A program made the translations under genes and the position numbers. Positions 8,255 to 16,869 of a stretch of DNA of 64,000 nt are shown piece after piece. The notes below the pieces were generated by a model. It did no database searches, was not told where the DNA came from, and saw nothing but the letters and a program-made list of their open reading frames with translations. This stretch comes from Schaalia radingae. GTDB lineage: Bacteria > Actinomycetota > Actinomycetes > Actinomycetales > Actinomycetaceae. The stretch's first letter is position 1, and every line of letters starts with the position of its first letter. The stretch lies in contig NZ_LT629792.1 of NCBI RefSeq assembly GCF_900106055.1, positions 2,366,194 to 2,430,193 of the forward strand, written 5' to 3'.

Positions 8255-9618
8255 GTTCCCTTTCGCGTGTCATTCATAATGTCGCTGGCGGGCCGGCCCG
8301 AGACAATCAGGCCCGCCATGCGCTCCAGGTCAGCGCTGATGTGTCGGTAGAAGTGCTCGTATCCGGCGCACAGATAGTTCTGCCCGTACTCTCCGTCGAC
8401 CGAGCGAACGAAGCGGTCCTTCGGGCATCCGCCGTAACACAGCTGCAGGTACGGGCAACGCCGGCACTGTCCGGTCAGCTCAAGGCGTTTCTTGCGTGAA
8501 AAGCGGCCCATCGTGTCAGTTCGGGCCAGGTCAGCAAACGCGTCCGACGCCACGTTTCCCACAAGCCAGTCAGGTTCAACCCAGTGGTCGCAGGCGTACA
8601 CATCGCCGTTGAATTCCATGGCGAAGTTGAATCCGCACTCGGGCGCATGCACGCACACCGACGCGGCACCGAAAAGCGCAGACAAGGCTGAATCGAAATC
8701 CTGGACGAAGACGCGCCCCACATCGCGCTTAACCCAGCAGTCGAAAACGGTGGAGAGGAACTGGCCGTACGCCTCAGGGTCCACGCTGCGTGATGTCACA
8801 TCCGAGCCATGCTGACGGTAGAGCACGCTCGGAGCGCGCTCCCCTTCGCCGCGCCAGCCGTTTTCAGCCAGATCAGCATATTCGGGGTCGACGCGCTCCA
8901 CGATGGGAATGAACTGCATAAACTCAGCACCCAGCTCATCGCGGAAGTACTCGTACACTTCGCGGGCGTGGTGTTCGTTCGCATGGTGAACAGTGCATAG
9001 GACATTGCAGCGCACACCGGCTTCCTGCAGGTATCGCCACCCTCGGATCACCATCGCGTGTGTTCCGCGGCCACCCTTATTGAGTCGGTACGCATCGTGC
9101 AGAGCCTCAGGCCCGTCAATCGAGACACCAACCAGGACGTCGTGCTTGGCCAGGAATTGCGCCCAGTCGCGGTCGATCAGAGTGGCGTTGGTCTGAATCG
9201 CGTGGACAACGCGTTGCGAGGGGCGGCGGTAATCCTCGCACAGCTGGACGGCACGTCTGAAAAAGTCGAGTCCGCGCAAGGTGGGCTCGCCACCTTGCCA
9301 CAGCATCGTCACCTCGCCGTCGGCGCTGGCGGCCAGGAACTCTGCGATGTAACGCTCCAGCGTGTCCTCGCTCATGCGTTGGCGTGGCACGTCGTAGAGC
9401 AGTTCCTTCGACAGGAAGAAGCAGTACTGACAGTCGAGGTTGCACGCCGCACCAGAGGGTTTGGCAACGACGGAGAAAGAAAATCTTTCGCGTGCCAGAG
9501 GTGTCCCATCGAGGGAAGGGGCCTCGGTGCGCACATGTGGAAACGGCAGTGGTGTCAGTGCCGGCACAGAGTCTGCTGCGGGTTCGGGATCCGGCGCTGG
9601 AGGTGCTCCGCGTGTCAT
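8242..9618 (-). CDS. Radical SAM/SPASM enzyme, anaerobic sulfatase-maturase type
   Basis: A 458-residue radical S-adenosylmethionine protein. The N-terminal CxxxCxxC motif (C59, C63, C66 in ACNLDCQYC) binds the SAM-reducing 4Fe-4S cluster. The C-terminal SPASM region carries more cysteines (CVHAPECGF, YACDHW, CRRCPYLQLCYGGCPKD) for two auxiliary clusters. This layout is that of anSME enzymes, which oxidise a Cys or Ser of sulfatases to formylglycine. The start at 9618 is preferred over an upstream ATG because AGGAGG lies 5 nt before it. No sulfatase gene is in this window. A related peptide-modifying SPASM enzyme is the alternative. Confidence 0.85.
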   Translation of the reverse strand: MTRGAPPAPDPEPAADSVPALTPLPFPHVRTEAPSLDGTPLARERFSFSVVAKPSGAACNLDCQYCFFLSKELLYDVPRQRMSEDTLERYIAEFLAASADGEVTMLWQGGEPTLRGLDFFRRAVQLCEDYRRPSQRVVHAIQTNATLIDRDWAQFLAKHDVLVGVSIDGPEALHDAYRLNKGGRGTHAMVIRGWRYLQEAGVRCNVLCTVHHANEHHAREVYEYFRDELGAEFMQFIPIVERVDPEYADLAENGWRGEGERAPSVLYRQHGSDVTSRSVDPEAYGQFLSTVFDCWVKRDVGRVFVQDFDSALSALFGAASVCVHAPECGFNFAMEFNGDVYACDHWVEPDWLVGNVASDAFADLARTDTMGRFSRKKRLELTGQCRRCPYLQLCYGGCPKDRFVRSVDGEYGQNYLCAGYEHFYRHISADLERMAGLIVSGRPASDIMNDTRKGTCRT

Positions 9619-9770
9619 GGATACCTCCTGTCCGTTCATCGTCAGCCGTTTTGATCCAGCGTAGTCACGGTTTTCGCTCAGGCGCCACCGCATCAAGGCC
9701 CGGGCGGGATGTCTTATGCAACGTCACATCGTGCAGTGGTCGCGTCCCTGCCCGACAGTTGGCTCCCTCG

Positions 9771-11034
9771 TTATTGACGAGGGGCGTGCCGCATCACTGT
9801 TCGAATGCGCGCCAGCTGATCACGCAGTTCGGTGAGACGCAGGACCAGGCGGTAACGAAGCATGTTGATCGGGATTTCCCCGCACGTCCACACCTGTGTC
9901 GGTTCGGCAGCAAATTTCGTCTTGAACGTATCGAGGTGGGCGAACTGGGGAGCGTTTTCTGAGCCGATTCCCATCAGATCCAGGGTGTGGCACTTGCGTT
10001 CGCGGGCCACCTGAATCATCTTCCACACCAAGGCGTCGGGAGCCAGTTCGCGTTTGGCCTGAGGCGTGGCAGCGGCAAAGTAGTAGGTGGCGAGGTCGTG
10101 CGCATGGGTCATCATCAACCAGGCCGAAGATTGACCTTCGGGGGCGTAGGTGATCAGTGTTGCCGCATCCCCTGTGCCAATGCAGTCAGGAAGTCATGGT
10201 AGTAATCGCCCGTGAAGGTGGCGAAGTGTTCCGCGCTGCCGAGATTGTTCATGATCTCGACAAGAGGGCGAAATTCTTCAGCGCTCAAAGAGGTATAGGT
10301 GTGAATAGCACTCTAATCGATCTCGCGCAGGGCTTTCCGCGCGTCGCGTCGCCCTCGTTTTTTCATGCGAGCGAGCACATCGGAGTCCTCATCGCCCTTA
10401 AGGTCCAGCATCACCGTACGATCGTAGGCCACGGCATCGCTGCACGGCAGGCACTGCGCCTGAAGGCTCGCCACAATTCTGAGGAACGTGGCATCACTGC
10501 GTGATTTCTTGACGTACGCGGCTAGGTCATCGATCATGCGTCGTTCAACTGAGGCAGGGGGCGCTCATTCCAGACCGGCCCGCCACGAGACCACAGGAAC
10601 GGTACACGATGAGTCTCATACGACTTCAAGGTTAAGACTGCTTCATAGTGCCCATCAGTCCACAGGTGGCGGGACCCCTCACAAAGGTCGCGGCCCTCAT
10701 GCAGTGCGTCCACGCGATCCCATTGCACTGTCGCCTCGATCGGCACCAATGACTGCGCACGTGACAGGAATGCCTCGTATTCCTCGTCAGTCAGTGTCTG
10801 GATATGCGAATCAGCCGATACTTCCGCTGCAGTGTAAGGGTCGCGCGAAACGGGCGCGCTTTTTTCTTTGTGACTCACGACGCTCACCTTCTGTGTCTGA
10901 CCTACGGAGCAGGGATGATGATCCGTATCCCACCAACCGGCCATACTCATTGGAAAAACGTCACTGTAGGCGGATATTGCGCCGAATCTTTCGAGATCCT
11001 CAACGGACAACAACGGTTCAGTAACGAGTTGCAA
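9771..11034 (-). pseudogene. FemAB-type peptidoglycan bridge aminoacyltransferase, disrupted
   Basis: FemAB family enzymes add amino acids from aminoacyl-tRNA to the peptidoglycan cross-bridge. One continuous homology is spread over several frames. 11034-10534 holds the N-terminal part (FLWSRGGPVWNERPLPQLNDA). From 10537 a second frame continues (YDRTVMLDLKGDEDS, MKKRGRRDARKALREID) up to an in-frame TAG at 10319-10317. The same frame then resumes to about 10156. A third frame carries the C-terminal part (ITYAPEGQSSAWLMMTHAHDLA to the stop at 9771). So one nonsense codon and two frame changes interrupt one gene of about 420 codons. Frame changes elsewhere in this window look like sequencing errors, but the nonsense codon argues for real decay. 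Confidence 0.75.
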
Positions 11035-11187
11035 TTCCTCATCGTAGCATTTGGATCATCCCGAGGATCTCACTGTGATCACTTGAGGCTGACACCACAA
11101 AGGCCCCGGCCCATGACACCTCACCCCGCCGATCAGGCCACTCGAGAGACCGTTCGTCGGGGTGAAGCTCAGATGATTGCGATGCTT

Positions 11188-12240
11188 CTACTTTTCCGTG
11201 CTGAACATGTAGTTCGTGGCCACCACGATCGCGCCGTAAATCAGTCCGGCGATCGGCCACACCAGCCACGAGGTTTCCCAACTGCCCAGGAATGACACCG
11301 CCAGGAAGATTGCAACGGTCAGCAGCCAGTACACTCCGCTGATCATGCCCAGAGGGCTGTGTGAGGTCTTCTTGGCCAGGTCGTACTCTTCAACCTGCAA
11401 GATGACGTTCATGCCGTTCATAACAGTCTGAACTGCAGTAATGCTGTAGGTCGCGACGGCGAAGACGATCAGGGAGAGAGCAAAGCAGATTGCCAGTATC
11501 CCGTCCCCGAACACGTCCGACAGTATACTGCCAAGTATCAAAATCAGTAGCCCGACGATGTAGGAGATCACGGAGATCGTAACGGCACGCGAATATGTCG
11601 GCTTAAACTCCTTCTTCTGCTGCTCAGTTCGATACGTTGCGGCAATGGTGGGCGCCAGAACCTTCTTCGACATGTCCTCATACTCACCTGAGTAGGGGTT
11701 TTTCAGCATGAAGTACAGTCCGAGGCAGACCAGAATTGCCACTACTGTCAATCCGATGGCACCAGCGATCATCTCAACGGTCTCGCCGCGTCCGTCAGCC
11801 ACCATGCCACCGCAGATCAAAGCGATTGGAGACAGGATAAATGCTGCCACTCCCAAGGCGATGGGGCGTGCCCGTTTGCGTCGATGCTCAATGAACTCGG
11901 CGGCTCGTTCAGGACTGATCTGAATCGGTGTATCAGCCAGGGTGACTGTGCGCTCGGTCGGTGCTGTCACCTGGGGATCGTCCACCTGGCTTGCCGCTGC
12001 CGACTGGGGTGATGCGGCCTGGGCTGGAGCGGCTACTCCCAATTCTGCTGCCAACTCATCAACATCTCCGAAGTCAGCGATGACCTGGGACAGTGCGTAG
12101 TGTTCGGGCAGTCCCTGCGCCAGGAGTTCGTCGTATTTGTCTTCCATCAGCTCGAGCATTTCACTGCGGGCCTGGTCGGTTTCAGGGGTGTGGGGAAGGG
12201 ATGAGAACATGTACTCGAGATATTGCTTGATGGCTTTCAT
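11188..12240 (-). CDS. HAAS-type membrane protein, partner of PadR
   Basis: A 350-residue protein. The first ~75 residues are a soluble alpha-helical domain (YLEYMFSSLPHTPETDQARSEMLELMEDKYDELLAQGLPEHYALSQVI) of the HAAS/DUF1700 kind found next to PadR regulators. After a linker rich in Ala/Gln, about six membrane helices follow, arranged as pairs. GAGGAG precedes the ATG, and the gene is 9 bp downstream of padR in the same operon. Such pairs are thought to respond to envelope or membrane stress. The molecular activity is unknown. Confidence 0.75.
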   Translation of the reverse strand: MKAIKQYLEYMFSSLPHTPETDQARSEMLELMEDKYDELLAQGLPEHYALSQVIADFGDVDELAAELGVAAPAQAASPQSAAASQVDDPQVTAPTERTVTLADTPIQISPERAAEFIEHRRKRARPIALGVAAFILSPIALICGGMVADGRGETVEMIAGAIGLTVVAILVCLGLYFMLKNPYSGEYEDMSKKVLAPTIAATYRTEQQKKEFKPTYSRAVTISVISYIVGLLILILGSILSDVFGDGILAICFALSLIVFAVATYSITAVQTVMNGMNVILQVEEYDLAKKTSHSPLGMISGVYWLLTVAIFLAVSFLGSWETSWLVWPIAGLIYGAIVVATNYMFSTEK

Positions 12241-12249
12241 GATTACTCC

Positions 12250-12570
12250 TCAACGAATGAATTGATCAACGAGGGTTTTGGTGTCGTTCCACTCGGAGCA
12301 CTTGTCATGGTAATAGGTACGTCCTTCTGTGGTGATATGGAGGTAAGTCCGAGGTTTTCCGCCGGTTCGGGTGCCGGGGTACGAGGTCACATATCCGCCT
12401 TTTTCAAGGCGCTTGGATGCGGAGTACAACGTCGTTTCCTTCATGACGAAGTCACTGTTGCTCAGTTCGGTGATGGATTTGGATATTTCGTAGCCGTAGC
12501 TGTCCGAGTCGAGCAGAACTCGCAGAATCATCAGTTCCGTGCATCCGCGCAGAACTTCACTACTGACCAT
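12250..12570 (-). CDS. PadR-family transcriptional regulator
   Basis: A 106-residue winged-helix repressor. It shows the PadR pattern: LRGCTELMILRVLLDSDSYGYEI, then FVMKETTLYSASKRLEKGGYV, then the wing GGKPRTYLHITTEGR. The start ATG has GGAGG a few bases upstream. It heads a two-gene operon with the HAAS membrane protein. Inverted repeats rich in TACTAC/GTAGTA lie 80-140 bp upstream and are likely its own operator. PadR repressors typically autoregulate and control a neighbouring membrane protein or transporter. Confidence 0.88.
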   Translation of the reverse strand: MVSSEVLRGCTELMILRVLLDSDSYGYEISKSITELSNSDFVMKETTLYSASKRLEKGGYVTSYPGTRTGGKPRTYLHITTEGRTYYHDKCSEWNDTKTLVDQFIR

Positions 12571-12649
12571 GTGGGTTCCTCCCTTTGTGATCCCGTCGCC
12601 GCACTGTTGTGGTGATGTGTATGCCCCTCAGCAAGTACTCCATGTGAAG

Positions 12650-12705
12650 TACTACGTCTGATGTAGTAAACACTGTACACCTACTACTACGTCACATCAA
12701 GTAGT
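12650..12705 (-). promoter_or_regulatory. Probable PadR operator with inverted repeats
   Basis: Upstream of padR there are two interrupted palindromes: TACTAC-7 nt-GTAGTA (12650-12668) and ACTAC-10 nt-GTAGT (12686-12705). Two AGTACT elements overlap or precede the first copy. Position and symmetry fit autoregulation by PadR. No promoter hexamers could be assigned with confidence. Confidence 0.55.
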
Positions 12706-12802
12706 TTGGGTCACTTCATGGTGCGGTGATTTCCGCCTTACGTGTGTTGGCAGCGACTGAGCCGAAGATCACGCGCTGCACCTCCTAGAGGCCGAAGCCG
12801 TC

Positions 12803-12888
12803 GACACCTCGTGCATCAGTGTCGATCGAATCGAATTCGCTCGCCCGGATTCCGTGCAATATCGACACCTCTCGCATCAGTGTTGATC
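12803..12888. repeat. Pair of interrupted palindromes, 61 bp apart
   Basis: TCGACAC-N11-GTGTCGA at 12803-12827 and a near copy, TCGACAC-N11-GTGTTGA, at 12864-12888. The 11-nt spacers are also alike (CTCGTGCATCA and CTCTCGCATCA). They lie in non-coding DNA upstream of the padR operon and look like binding sites for a dimeric protein. No gene is seen between them. Confidence 0.55.
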
Positions 12889-12991
12889 ATGCGACTTCCC
12901 CTCGTCCACCACTCCCATCGCGCCGAATCCTCGGCTCATTCACCCCACTCACCGTCTCTTGCGCACCTCCAACCCAGTCCCGCCGCTTCCT

Positions 12992-13294
12992 CGCACAAAA
13001 CCCTAAATTTGACGCCTCGTTGTGCACATTCCCCTAGATCTAAGGCCACCACATGCACATTCCCCTAGATCTAAGGCGACCTCGTGCACGATGCCCTGGA
13101 AAAAAGAGAGCCTTTTCAGCACTCTTTTCCATGTGTCCACGTCAGCCGGCATTAGCTTCAGCGACGCCCGCGACAGACCTTGTTGACCTAGGGGTTTGTG
13201 CAATTTTCTGCCTAAATCTAGGGCTTCGTGCATTTTCTTCCCTTAAATCTAGGGGATTGTGCGTTTTTCTCCTCTAGATTGAGGAGATTGTGCA
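12992..13294. repeat. Inverted array of ~31-bp repeats in a 0.9-kb gene-free stretch
   Basis: The stretch 12571-13506 holds no convincing gene. Four units on one strand start at 12992, 13023, 13054 and 13085, exactly 31 bp apart. The core is TGCAC followed by CCCCTAGATCTAAGG, identical in units 2 and 3 and degraded in units 1 and 4. Four units in the opposite orientation end with GTGCA or GTGCG at 13202, 13232, 13263 and 13294, 30-31 bp apart, with cores such as CCTAAATCTAGGG. About 70 bp of unrelated sequence separates the two halves. The core is itself a near-palindrome around TAGATCTA. From 13295 to 13506 only imperfect repeats of GTGGCGGAT type and a short AT-rich lead are visible. Confidence 0.75.
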
Positions 13295-13506
13295 CGCAGA
13301 CGGCTGCTTGACGATCAGCGCCGACGGTCAGCGCTGGCATGGCGGATTGCGGAGGCGAGCGAAAAGTTCGGACAGTGTGCGCTACGCGCAGTGTTTAAGG
13401 CGAGCGCCGGCGTGGCGGATCAGGGGGTGCAGGGCAGATCACGCTCATCGATGTTGCTTTCATTAAAAGTTGTGCCTAACGTAACTAAGCAATTCCTAAT
13501 TCACTG

Positions 13507-14262
13507 TTAGAAAGTGAGAGTGCGTTTATGCGCCACCTGGCGAAGACTCTGGTGACCATCAGTGCATCGATTGCGCTGATCAGTGGATGTTCCACTGGGG
13601 CCACTGACGCTGGCGAATCTGACCTGGCGACGCATCAGGATACTTCCGCCCAGCCGGCATCGGCTCAGTCCGGGCAGGTCCCACGCGACATTATCAGTGC
13701 CTACCGCAATTGGTCGATACGTCGCCAGCCATTGAGACGCACTCGGGTGAATGCCGGGGCCGTCGAGGTGGCGCTCGGCATTATCCCAGTTGATGTCGTT
13801 GCCCAGTCGAACAAAGATCACGCTTCCCGGTTCGATGTGGGTGCGTTGGTCGCGTGCACAGTCTTCGAGGTCCTGCGCGGTGACCTGGGTTCTGGGTGGG
13901 ACGCGACCGTTTTCTGATCGCGCGGCCACGTCGAGCAGCACGCCGGGCGCATCAATGATGGGAATGCTTTCCGCGCCTCCTTCTGAAAATCCGTCGTAAT
14001 TTTCGAGGGTGTCTGCGCGAGATGAGCACCCGTAGAAGTGCAGATCGTCTGCCTGGTGGCATAGCGCGTCGATGTGTGTTCCGGCGTGCTCGTTCATGAC
14101 GATCACGCCGGAGGCGCTGGAGCGCGGCAGTGTGCCGGGCTGTTCGCGCAGGGTGTCTTTGTGGCGACGGTACAGATGGTAGGAGTATCCGGGTCGGTGG
14201 GATCCCAAAACTGGCATACCGTCGAAGCGTTGCTGTTCCAGGTCAATGATCTGAGGTGTCAT
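13507..14262 (-). pseudogene. Cyclase/kynurenine formamidase-like gene, 3' end replaced
   Basis: A metal-dependent hydrolase of the cyclase family. The metal motif HxGTHxDxxxH is present (HAGTHIDALCH), as are PGSVIFVRLG and the late motif GTDNVAWDLPG. After that motif, near 13680, the homology stops and the remaining ~55 codons are the antisense of the lipoprotein fragment. The usual C-terminus of about 30-50 residues is therefore missing. The likely history is a deletion that fused two genes reading towards each other. The frame is otherwise intact. Confidence 0.65.
13528..13680 (+). pseudogene. Truncated lipoprotein gene (5' fragment)
   Basis: The first ~49 codons are a clear bacterial lipoprotein start: basic MRHLAK, hydrophobic TLVTISASIALI, lipobox SGC, then a Ser/Thr/Ala-rich linker as in solute-binding proteins. 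After about 13680 the frame runs on to 13917, but there it is only the antisense of a cyclase-family gene. So the 3' part of the lipoprotein gene has been lost. An AT-rich lead with possible promoter elements precedes it. The product, if made, would be a 129-residue chimera without a known function. Confidence 0.6.
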
Positions 14263-14301
14263 GTCCGCCTCCGCACTTTCGTCGGTGCACGCCGCGATAT
14301 T

Positions 14302-16869
14302 TCAGTCCTCAAGAGTGATGACTGTGTCGAAGAGGCCCACATCTCTGAGCTCTTTGTGCGAGCGGATGCCTGTGTAGCTAAGCGATGCGTCCTCATAACG
14401 ACGAAACGCGAAAACGGCCTGATTCATGTGGATCGAGTTGAATACCCCCAAGTCTACGAGGAGATGAAAATCATCAACTGTCAAACCAGTTACTGTCTTG
14501 AACAAGTCAGGCTCTATTTTTGTGATTACGTCTTGCAACGTATTTTCCCGGAAGTCTGTCAGGTACATAAATGCCGGAATGCGCGTAGCGAACTTGATGA
14601 GCTTCTCTTGAATCTGCTTGCGCTTGGACTTGTATTCCTTTTCCTCTGCTGTAAGTTCCTTTCTTTTGTCTCCTGAAAGAGTGTCGCCTTTTTGCTTCTT
14701 GGTTTTCGACACTGACTCGCTCTTGTTAACGACCGTTTCGAAGACGTCTGACCCAAGCGAGCGGAAGCCCTCGATGTTCATAATGGCTTCCATTGCGGCT
14801 TCGTTGTTCATAATCTTGCGCAACGTAGCGTTGTCTACGTTCACCAGAATCGCAGACTCCCACTTGCGCGCCAATAAGGTTGCTGACGTGCCTGACATTG
14901 CGATGTCAAGGATGCTTCCGGCATCTATTTGCGTCATATTCGCCCCGTCATAAGCGAGCACTGGAAGGAAACTCACCAACTCAGCAACGGCATTCTCCGG
15001 GTTCGACATCTGCGGATTGAGCCCAGCACCATAGTCTGCTACCTGCCGAAGAGCTCGAGTCGGTGCGAAATCGAAGACGAAAGCAACAGGCTTGAGGACT
15101 TCCTCCTTTGAGGGATTGTCGCCATTTGGGTTCTTAATGGACCACGGAGACTGCACACGAAACGCTGCCTGGAAATAAGTTTCTGGACTGGCGAGGTTAC
15201 GCAGCATCAAAATCGATGACCACTGCTTCACCGTGACACCGGTGGTCAGCTTTCCACACGAAAGTGTAATTGTCTTCGTCTCATGTCCATCCCTAATAGC
15301 TCTCCGCACAGGTGGGAGTGCCTCTATTCCCACGCCTGCACCTGCGCCCGCCACTACAAGTACCTGGTAGTCATGCCAGTATGTGTTATGTCGAGCCTTC
15401 AAAAGATTCGCCATCGCATGGCATGCAGCTACGTTGGGCATAAACCAGAATGAGTGTTGCATATACGGCAGTAAACGCGAATCAGCATACGGGAATGGTG
15501 GTCTCGTTCCAGCTCTGAGCGAGTCAAGTTGAGTTGGAGCATGCTCTCCACGAATGAGATCCAACCATTTCTGTACATCTGACTCATGTTTGAACATCGC
15601 TTCCCGGCCCGTTCCGGTGGCGGAAAAGAACTCGTTCAAATCGAACTCATCGAATTCCCCTTGGTGGGCTGTAGTAATTAAGTCATCAGGCATTTGGTAC
15701 GTCATGAGACGTAATTCAGGCAACGCACCGTATGGATTCCATGCGCCGGGCTGTTTTTCGGCCCATTCTTGTTTGGCGCGTTGCTCATCGGTATATGTCC
15801 AGTTGAAGATTTGTTCTTCAATAAAGTCGCCTGACCCTATTGCGCGAAACGGCGTACCAGATAAGTACAGGTAGGCACGCGTGGTGATCGGCAAGAACTC
15901 ATCCTCGTTGCTACCCAATTCATCGAGTTCTTGATCGAAGGTTTCCAGGCCCTCATGGAACTCGACTTTGAGTTCTCGTGCGGCTTCTCTTTCATCCTCA
16001 CCTTCAAAGAGTTCCTTGACGGAGTCGCGCCACGCCCCAAAGTGATATTCATCAAAAACGACCAAATCCCAGTCCACTGCGTGGATCCATTTGTTTTTCG
16101 CCTTGATTAGGCCCGTTCGACGATCGCGGCCCAGTAGGTCCTGGAAAGATCCGAAATATACGAACGGACGCTCGCGATCAAAATCCAGTTGGCCCTTCAT
16201 CGTTGCCGCATTACCATATTGCCATCCCTCAAAATCAACGTGGTTGGACAGGTCCTCTTGCCACGCATCCTGCACAGCGGGCTTGAAAGTCACCACAAGG
16301 ACCCGCATGGCGCCCATTCGCTTTGCCAGTTGATAGGTTGTGAACGTCTTTCCAAAACGCATCTTTGCGTTCCACAAGAATCTCGGTGTTGCTTCTCCGT
16401 CCTCATGCCATATTGAGCGGTAATACGCCAAAGTCTCGCTCACTGCCCGATCTTGTTCGGGACGCATCTTGAACGTTTCATAGCGTTGCCCGGTGTATGT
16501 CTTTCCTGCGCGAAGTTCTTCGATGGCGGTCTTCACGTCTGCGGGAGTACATCGAACCCACTCTCTAGCCGAGCCGCGAGGGGGATTCTCGAAGCCTTTT
16601 GCCACAAGACGGGCAATCACATCCTTATCACTGAAATTGCCGCCATCTTCGCGCTCCGCAATCTCATCCACATGTAGTTCGTATTCCTGCTGCATCTGGC
16701 CCTGAGACTCTCGAATGCGATCATTTACATCCGCTTTTGTAGTCTGGCCAACCTTGATCAGTCCCTCATAGTCAACAGGCGGATTCTTTGGGGTCCACGC
16801 GTAAATATGCAGCCGGGATGAGGGCTTAGGTGGGAGTAAATCAGAAATATTCCTCATGTCACTTACCAT
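14302..16869 (-). CDS. Restriction-type helicase with N-terminal GIY-YIG-like nuclease domain
   Basis: An 855-residue protein, third gene of a restriction-modification operon. Residues ~18-110 resemble a GIY-YIG/T5orf172 nuclease: RLHIYAW, GLIKVGQTT, RIRES and a late REWVRC. Then comes a superfamily 2 helicase: Walker A-like AKMRFGKT (168-175), DExH as DEYH (273-276), SGTP (337-340) and a motif VI-like QAAFRVQSPW. The C-terminal ~150 residues are charged and unassigned. It would translocate on DNA and cut foreign DNA lacking the protective methyl mark. The start overlaps the preceding methyltransferase by 11 bp, so the two are coupled. The system type (I, III or other) is not settled. Base use is visibly more AT-rich than the core genes. 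Confidence 0.75.
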   Translation of the reverse strand: MVSDMRNISDLLPPKPSSRLHIYAWTPKNPPVDYEGLIKVGQTTKADVNDRIRESQGQMQQEYELHVDEIAEREDGGNFSDKDVIARLVAKGFENPPRGSAREWVRCTPADVKTAIEELRAGKTYTGQRYETFKMRPEQDRAVSETLAYYRSIWHEDGEATPRFLWNAKMRFGKTFTTYQLAKRMGAMRVLVVTFKPAVQDAWQEDLSNHVDFEGWQYGNAATMKGQLDFDRERPFVYFGSFQDLLGRDRRTGLIKAKNKWIHAVDWDLVVFDEYHFGAWRDSVKELFEGEDEREAARELKVEFHEGLETFDQELDELGSNEDEFLPITTRAYLYLSGTPFRAIGSGDFIEEQIFNWTYTDEQRAKQEWAEKQPGAWNPYGALPELRLMTYQMPDDLITTAHQGEFDEFDLNEFFSATGTGREAMFKHESDVQKWLDLIRGEHAPTQLDSLRAGTRPPFPYADSRLLPYMQHSFWFMPNVAACHAMANLLKARHNTYWHDYQVLVVAGAGAGVGIEALPPVRRAIRDGHETKTITLSCGKLTTGVTVKQWSSILMLRNLASPETYFQAAFRVQSPWSIKNPNGDNPSKEEVLKPVAFVFDFAPTRALRQVADYGAGLNPQMSNPENAVAELVSFLPVLAYDGANMTQIDAGSILDIAMSGTSATLLARKWESAILVNVDNATLRKIMNNEAAMEAIMNIEGFRSLGSDVFETVVNKSESVSKTKKQKGDTLSGDKRKELTAEEKEYKSKRKQIQEKLIKFATRIPAFMYLTDFRENTLQDVITKIEPDLFKTVTGLTVDDFHLLVDLGVFNSIHMNQAVFAFRRYEDASLSYTGIRSHKELRDVGLFDTVITLED

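Noticed and set aside
10313..10537. Independent small gene with ATGA overlap inside the FemAB region
   Set aside because: Its sequence is the middle of one FemAB homology that continues past its stop, so it is a fragment and not a separate gene.
12992..13294. CRISPR array
   Set aside because: The period is 31 bp in total, with no unique spacers of usual length between repeats. The units diverge, change orientation midway and no cas genes are nearby.
13430..13527. DtxR/iron box before the truncated lipoprotein gene (GCCTAACGTAACTAAGC)
   Set aside because: Symmetry is poor and too few positions fit the TTAGGTTAGSCTAACCTAA pattern.
13528..13917. A complete 129-residue lipoprotein gene
   Set aside because: Only the first ~50 codons look like a lipoprotein. 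The remainder is the antisense of the cyclase-family gene.
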